Assembly: GCA_002499445.1 (NCBI GenBank)
Contig: DALS01000003.1
Location: forward strand, 34,959-98,958
Source of the DNA: Methanosarcina sp. UBA293
GTDB lineage: Archaea > Halobacteriota > Methanosarcinia > Methanosarcinales > Methanosarcinaceae
DNA length: 64,000 bases
Direction of reading: 5' to 3'
A program made the translations under genes and the position numbers. Position 1 is the first letter of the stretch, and the number at the start of each line of letters is the position of its first letter. The notes under the pieces were generated by a model, which worked only from the letters and a program-made list of their open reading frames with translations, was not told where the DNA came from and did no database searches. Positions 61,001-64,000 of this stretch are shown here, one piece after another.

Positions 61001-61726
61001 TCAGGAAAAGTTTATTCCGAGGTCTTTAAGTCCATTGAGTCTTGCAAGGTTAATCAGCAGTGGGGTTAGTGATTCCATAGTGCTTGCCTGTTTAAGAGGG
61101 CCTCCATCAAGGGGTTTCAGACATCCCATATGTTCAGTAAGCTTCATAACCAGCTTCTTTGCTTCGGCATCATCACTGCAGACAAGTGCATCGTGCACAG
61201 CCTTACATTTAACAATATCCTTCAATTTTCCTGCCGGGATATTATGGAAGGCGGCAACAACTTTTGTGGAAGAGGGGACATTTTTCTGAATTGCAAGTGC
61301 TGCTGAACCTTCTGTCGGAGGTTTATATACAAAAAGATCTCCGTCTTTTGCCATTGGGACTACAGGAGTGATAAGAATTTTGTTTTCAAGAGCCTCATGA
61401 ATCTCATTCAGCAGAGGTAACACATGGTCAAATCGAATAGTAAGAATTATTATTTCGGCTGCCTGCGCAGCTTCACGGTTACTGCTTCCTGTTATGCTTA
61501 TCCCGGATGTATTAAACCCACAATTCTCAAGCTCGGATAAAGCTTGATTTGCGGCTTCCTCTGCGGCTTCCCTGGATCTGGAACCTATAATTACCTCGTT
61601 CTTTACACCTTCAGCCATAAGGTTTTGAAGGGCCAGTCTGAGCACCATTCCCTCTCCTATGTTTCCGGTTCCTCCCAGAATAGCTATTTTTAGCTTTTCA
61701 GAATTCAATTTGTATGAAACCTCCAA
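61001..61726 (-). CDS. npdG: F420H2:NADP oxidoreductase
   Basis: 241 residues. Transfers hydride between F420H2 and NADP+, making NADPH for biosynthesis. Rossmann motif AILGGTGNIGEGM near residue 15, NADP-binding IIGSRSREAA, and VVAAFHNIPAGKL contacting F420. The N terminus (MEVSYKLNSEKL) is longer by about 10 residues than in relatives, so the start is approximate. Alone in its transcription unit. Confidence 0.95.
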   Translation of the reverse strand: MEVSYKLNSEKLKIAILGGTGNIGEGMVLRLALQNLMAEGVKNEVIIGSRSREAAEEAANQALSELENCGFNTSGISITGSSNREAAQAAEIIILTIRFDHVLPLLNEIHEALENKILITPVVPMAKDGDLFVYKPPTEGSAALAIQKNVPSSTKVVAAFHNIPAGKLKDIVKCKAVHDALVCSDDAEAKKLVMKLTEHMGCLKPLDGGPLKQASTMESLTPLLINLARLNGLKDLGINFS

Positions 61727-61881
61727 TTTGCTATATCTTCCATAAATATGTCCGAGAGCTAATATAACTTCTGTCTTTGTTAATTATTTCTCTTTACCTC
61801 CTTCATTTGCCTGGACATTATTTAAAAGTTAAATGTTTTGGTATTATCTTATACTTTTTAACTGAATATTCCCTATCCGAA

Positions 61882-62421
61882 TTACTCAAGCAGCAAAATC
61901 CCCACACATGCAGTTTTCTCAGGGTTACAGAACCCAAGTGTAAGTCCTGCGTTTTCCATCGCTTTCTGGAGGTTTATTCCTACAGCCTCAGGTGCAAAAC
62001 GCCTGAATTCAGGTTTTATGCATCTTTCAAGGTTACAGATATCGCATTCATTACAGGAGCCTGGCCTCAGAAGATGCGCAAAAGTAAAACCTTCCCTGAA
62101 GGCTTCATACTCAAGCTCTAACATTTTATGGAAAGAGTCCTTCCGAATCTCTCCCCAGACTTCCAGGATATCTGGTATCTGCGAGGTGTCGCGTTCATCA
62201 ACAAGTAATAGTGCACTGCTGTATTCCGCTATAATTTTTCTAAAATCCTCAACTGACATAACATTTGGAGGGCAGCTTAATCTCTTTCCGTAGCCTCTGC
62301 AGCCATAGGCGCACTTCAGAGCAATCTTGTTCTCAACCGGAATGTCACCTGCATCTACAAAATAAGCCTTGAGCCCCATACCTGAAGCTTTTTCAACAAG
62401 ATCTTCGTATTTTCCTAACAT
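61882..62421 (-). CDS. DUF2284 metal-binding protein
   Basis: 179 residues. Family blocks ALKCAYGCRGYGKRLSCPPN near residue 34 and LRPGSCNECDICNLERC near residue 117 hold about eight cysteines, consistent with one or two Fe-S clusters or zinc sites. Function unknown. AAAGGGGTT precedes the ATG. Confidence 0.85.
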   Translation of the reverse strand: MLGKYEDLVEKASGMGLKAYFVDAGDIPVENKIALKCAYGCRGYGKRLSCPPNVMSVEDFRKIIAEYSSALLLVDERDTSQIPDILEVWGEIRKDSFHKMLELEYEAFREGFTFAHLLRPGSCNECDICNLERCIKPEFRRFAPEAVGINLQKAMENAGLTLGFCNPEKTACVGILLLE

Positions 62422-62749
62422 GATAACCCCTTTTCAAAAAGCCATTTCGTTTTTACTCTTTGCTTCCTTTTAATTAGTTTCCTTTCTAATTATTGTTTTC
62501 CTTTTTGGGAAATGGACTGAAATTCCATTACTCTGAGAGTTAATTTTATCTTTTTAAAAGATCGTTGTGAAAAACAAAAGTTATTATGCATGTTTGTTAT
62601 GTACATTTGCTCATAAGTTCTTGCTAATAGGACCTTACTGAGTTCACTAGATTCTTACCGTATTCATTATTGTGTTTTTACTAATATTCAATACTGCGAG
62701 TTCCATTTCTATAACTGATGACAGATAAACTTAGTAAAGGGAGATCCGC

Positions 62750-63931
62750 ATGATTAAGAAAGTACCTTTAACCGAATTGAGAAACCGCATGAAAAATTTT
62801 AGAAAAAGAATGGATATCTCAAACCCTGAGTGGGAAATAGCTGTTATCTTCAGTAAGATAAATCTCTATTATTTTACAGGTACGATGCAGGATGGAATGT
62901 TAATTATCCCTAAGCATGGAGAAGCGACCTTCTGGATACGCCGCAGCTATGAAAGAGCTCTTGACGAATCCTTATTTCCCAGTATAGAGCCTATGAGTAG
63001 TTTCCGTGATGCTGCAAAGAGTATAAGCAGGCTTCCGGATACAGTATATCTAGAAACCGAGGTTGTTCCTCTGGCTTTATATCAGAGATTTCAAAAACAC
63101 TTCCCGTTTAAGAATGTTAAACCCGTTGACCCTCAAGTTTCCGCGGTCAGAGCAGTAAAAAGTGAATACGAGCTTTCGCTGACAAGAGAAGCTGGTGGGA
63201 TTCATCAGCATGTTCTGGAAGAGCTTGTACCTGAAATGCTTCAGGAAGGAATGAGTGAAACAGACCTGGCAACCGAATTATTTTCAGTTATGGTCGAAGA
63301 AGGTCACGACGGAGTATGCCGTTTTGGAATGTTCGATACCGAGATGTTCCTGGGAAATGTCTGTTTTGGTGAAAGCTCGATTTACCCATGTTATTTTGAT
63401 GGACCTGGCGGAAATTATGGGATGAGCCCTGCGGTTCCCCTGATTGGAAGCCGTGACCGAAAGCTGAGGAAAGGAGATCTGGTATTCATTGATGTCGGAT
63501 GCGAGGTTGAAGGCTACAATACGGATAAAACAACAACATACATGTTTGGCTCTTCCCTTCCACAATTTGCCATAGATGCCCATGATAAATGCGTGGCAAT
63601 ACAGAACGAAGCTGCATCAATGTTAAAACCCGGCGCAATCCCCTCGGAAATCTATACTACTATAATGAATAAGCTTGATTTGGAATTCCTAGAAAATTTC
63701 ATGGGTTTTGGTAACCGTAAAGTAAAGTTCCTCGGGCATGGAGTCGGACTGCTTATCGATGAAAGTCCTGTAATTGCAAAAGGCTTTGATGAACCCCTTC
63801 AGGAAGGAATGGTAATTGCGCTTGAACCTAAAAAAGGAATTGAAAACATTGGAATGGTAGGAACTGAAAATACTTTCATAGTAACTTCTAAAGGTAGAGA
63901 GTGTATTACCGGGGATAATTCCGGATTATAG
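62750..63931 (+). CDS. M24 family Xaa-Pro peptidase
   Basis: 393 residues. Creatinase N-terminal domain, then a pita-bread metallopeptidase domain. Metal ligands fit the M24 pattern: D in VFIDVGCEVEGYNTDKTTTY (both aspartates), H in FLGHGVGLLIDE, E in ALEPKKGI and E in GTENTF. The GHGVGL block is diagnostic. The most likely activity is removal of residues ahead of proline (PepQ/PepP). GGGAGAT precedes the ATG. After it the last 69 bases of the window hold nothing recognisable. Confidence 0.9.
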   Translation: MIKKVPLTELRNRMKNFRKRMDISNPEWEIAVIFSKINLYYFTGTMQDGMLIIPKHGEATFWIRRSYERALDESLFPSIEPMSSFRDAAKSISRLPDTVYLETEVVPLALYQRFQKHFPFKNVKPVDPQVSAVRAVKSEYELSLTREAGGIHQHVLEELVPEMLQEGMSETDLATELFSVMVEEGHDGVCRFGMFDTEMFLGNVCFGESSIYPCYFDGPGGNYGMSPAVPLIGSRDRKLRKGDLVFIDVGCEVEGYNTDKTTTYMFGSSLPQFAIDAHDKCVAIQNEAASMLKPGAIPSEIYTTIMNKLDLEFLENFMGFGNRKVKFLGHGVGLLIDESPVIAKGFDEPLQEGMVIALEPKKGIENIGMVGTENTFIVTSKGRECITGDNSGL

Positions 63932-64000
63932 TTCTTGACGTAACCTATTACACATATTAACTCTTATGATCTCTTATGGTGGGGAAAGAACAAATTGTTA

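Overview
The window is chromosomal DNA of a methanogenic archaeon, almost certainly a Methanosarcina or close relative. The support is the gene content: methyl-coenzyme M reductase activation genes (component A2 and methanogenesis markers 3, 5, 6, 7, 15 and 17), HdrB/HdrC, F420H2:NADP oxidoreductase, methanopterin synthesis (MptG), anaerobic cobalamin genes, PurH, PAN, FEN-1, archaeal Spt5 and acidic-tail P-stalk proteins. The DNA is AT-rich with long non-coding spacers, as is usual for that genus. No tRNA, rRNA, CRISPR array or intact insertion sequence was recognised. No species is assigned.

Layout. 0-4 kb: 5' end of a Y-family DNA polymerase, then an ECF nickel/cobalt transporter in two blocks (ATPase-CbiQ, then CbiM plus a NikN-like subunit). 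4-12.5 kb: endonuclease III, an unusual disulfide-type flavoprotein, a shortened TrmO-like protein, FEN-1, MptG, phosphoglycerate mutase and an acetate-type transporter. 13-20.5 kb: UbiA-type prenyltransferase, a FilR1-domain regulator, PurH, a presenilin-type intramembrane protease and a soluble HAD phosphatase. 20.8-28 kb: the MCR-activation operon atwA-mmp3-mmp6-mmp5-mmp15-mmp17-mmp7. 28-34.5 kb: AhpD-like protein, matrixin-type metalloprotease, Nudix hydrolase, a large secreted protein with 14 propeller repeats, and a radical SAM enzyme.

35-45 kb: a minus-strand information-processing block (ftsZ; secE-spt5-L11; L1-P0-L12), then a DUF99 protein, and PAN divergent from an MBF1-type regulator. 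A TatD-like hydrolase follows. 44.8-47.2 kb: an isocitrate dehydrogenase-type enzyme convergent with a homocitrate/(Re)-citrate synthase-type enzyme. 48.4-53.1 kb: cbiT-cbiL-cbiF-cbiG(N)-cbiG(C)-cbiH-cbiC, with cbiG split in two and short repeats in several spacers. 53.4-57.7 kb: a secreted-protein gene broken by a 23-bp tandem duplication, a CcdA/thioredoxin-lipoprotein pair, an Mrp ATPase, a DUF134 regulator and a decayed NifX-family gene. 57.9-64 kb: cysteine-rich DUF1847 and DUF1284 proteins, HdrC-HdrB without HdrA, F420H2:NADP oxidoreductase, a DUF2284 protein and an M24 peptidase.

The main physiological threads are nickel/cobalt uptake, cobalamin synthesis, activation of the nickel enzyme MCR, and electron handling through F420, Hdr and disulfide systems. 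The points most worth a second look are the hairpin over the mmp3 start, the split cbiG with no canonical start codon, the frameshifting 23-bp duplication, the decayed NifX-type gene, and the PAN/MBF1 shared promoter.
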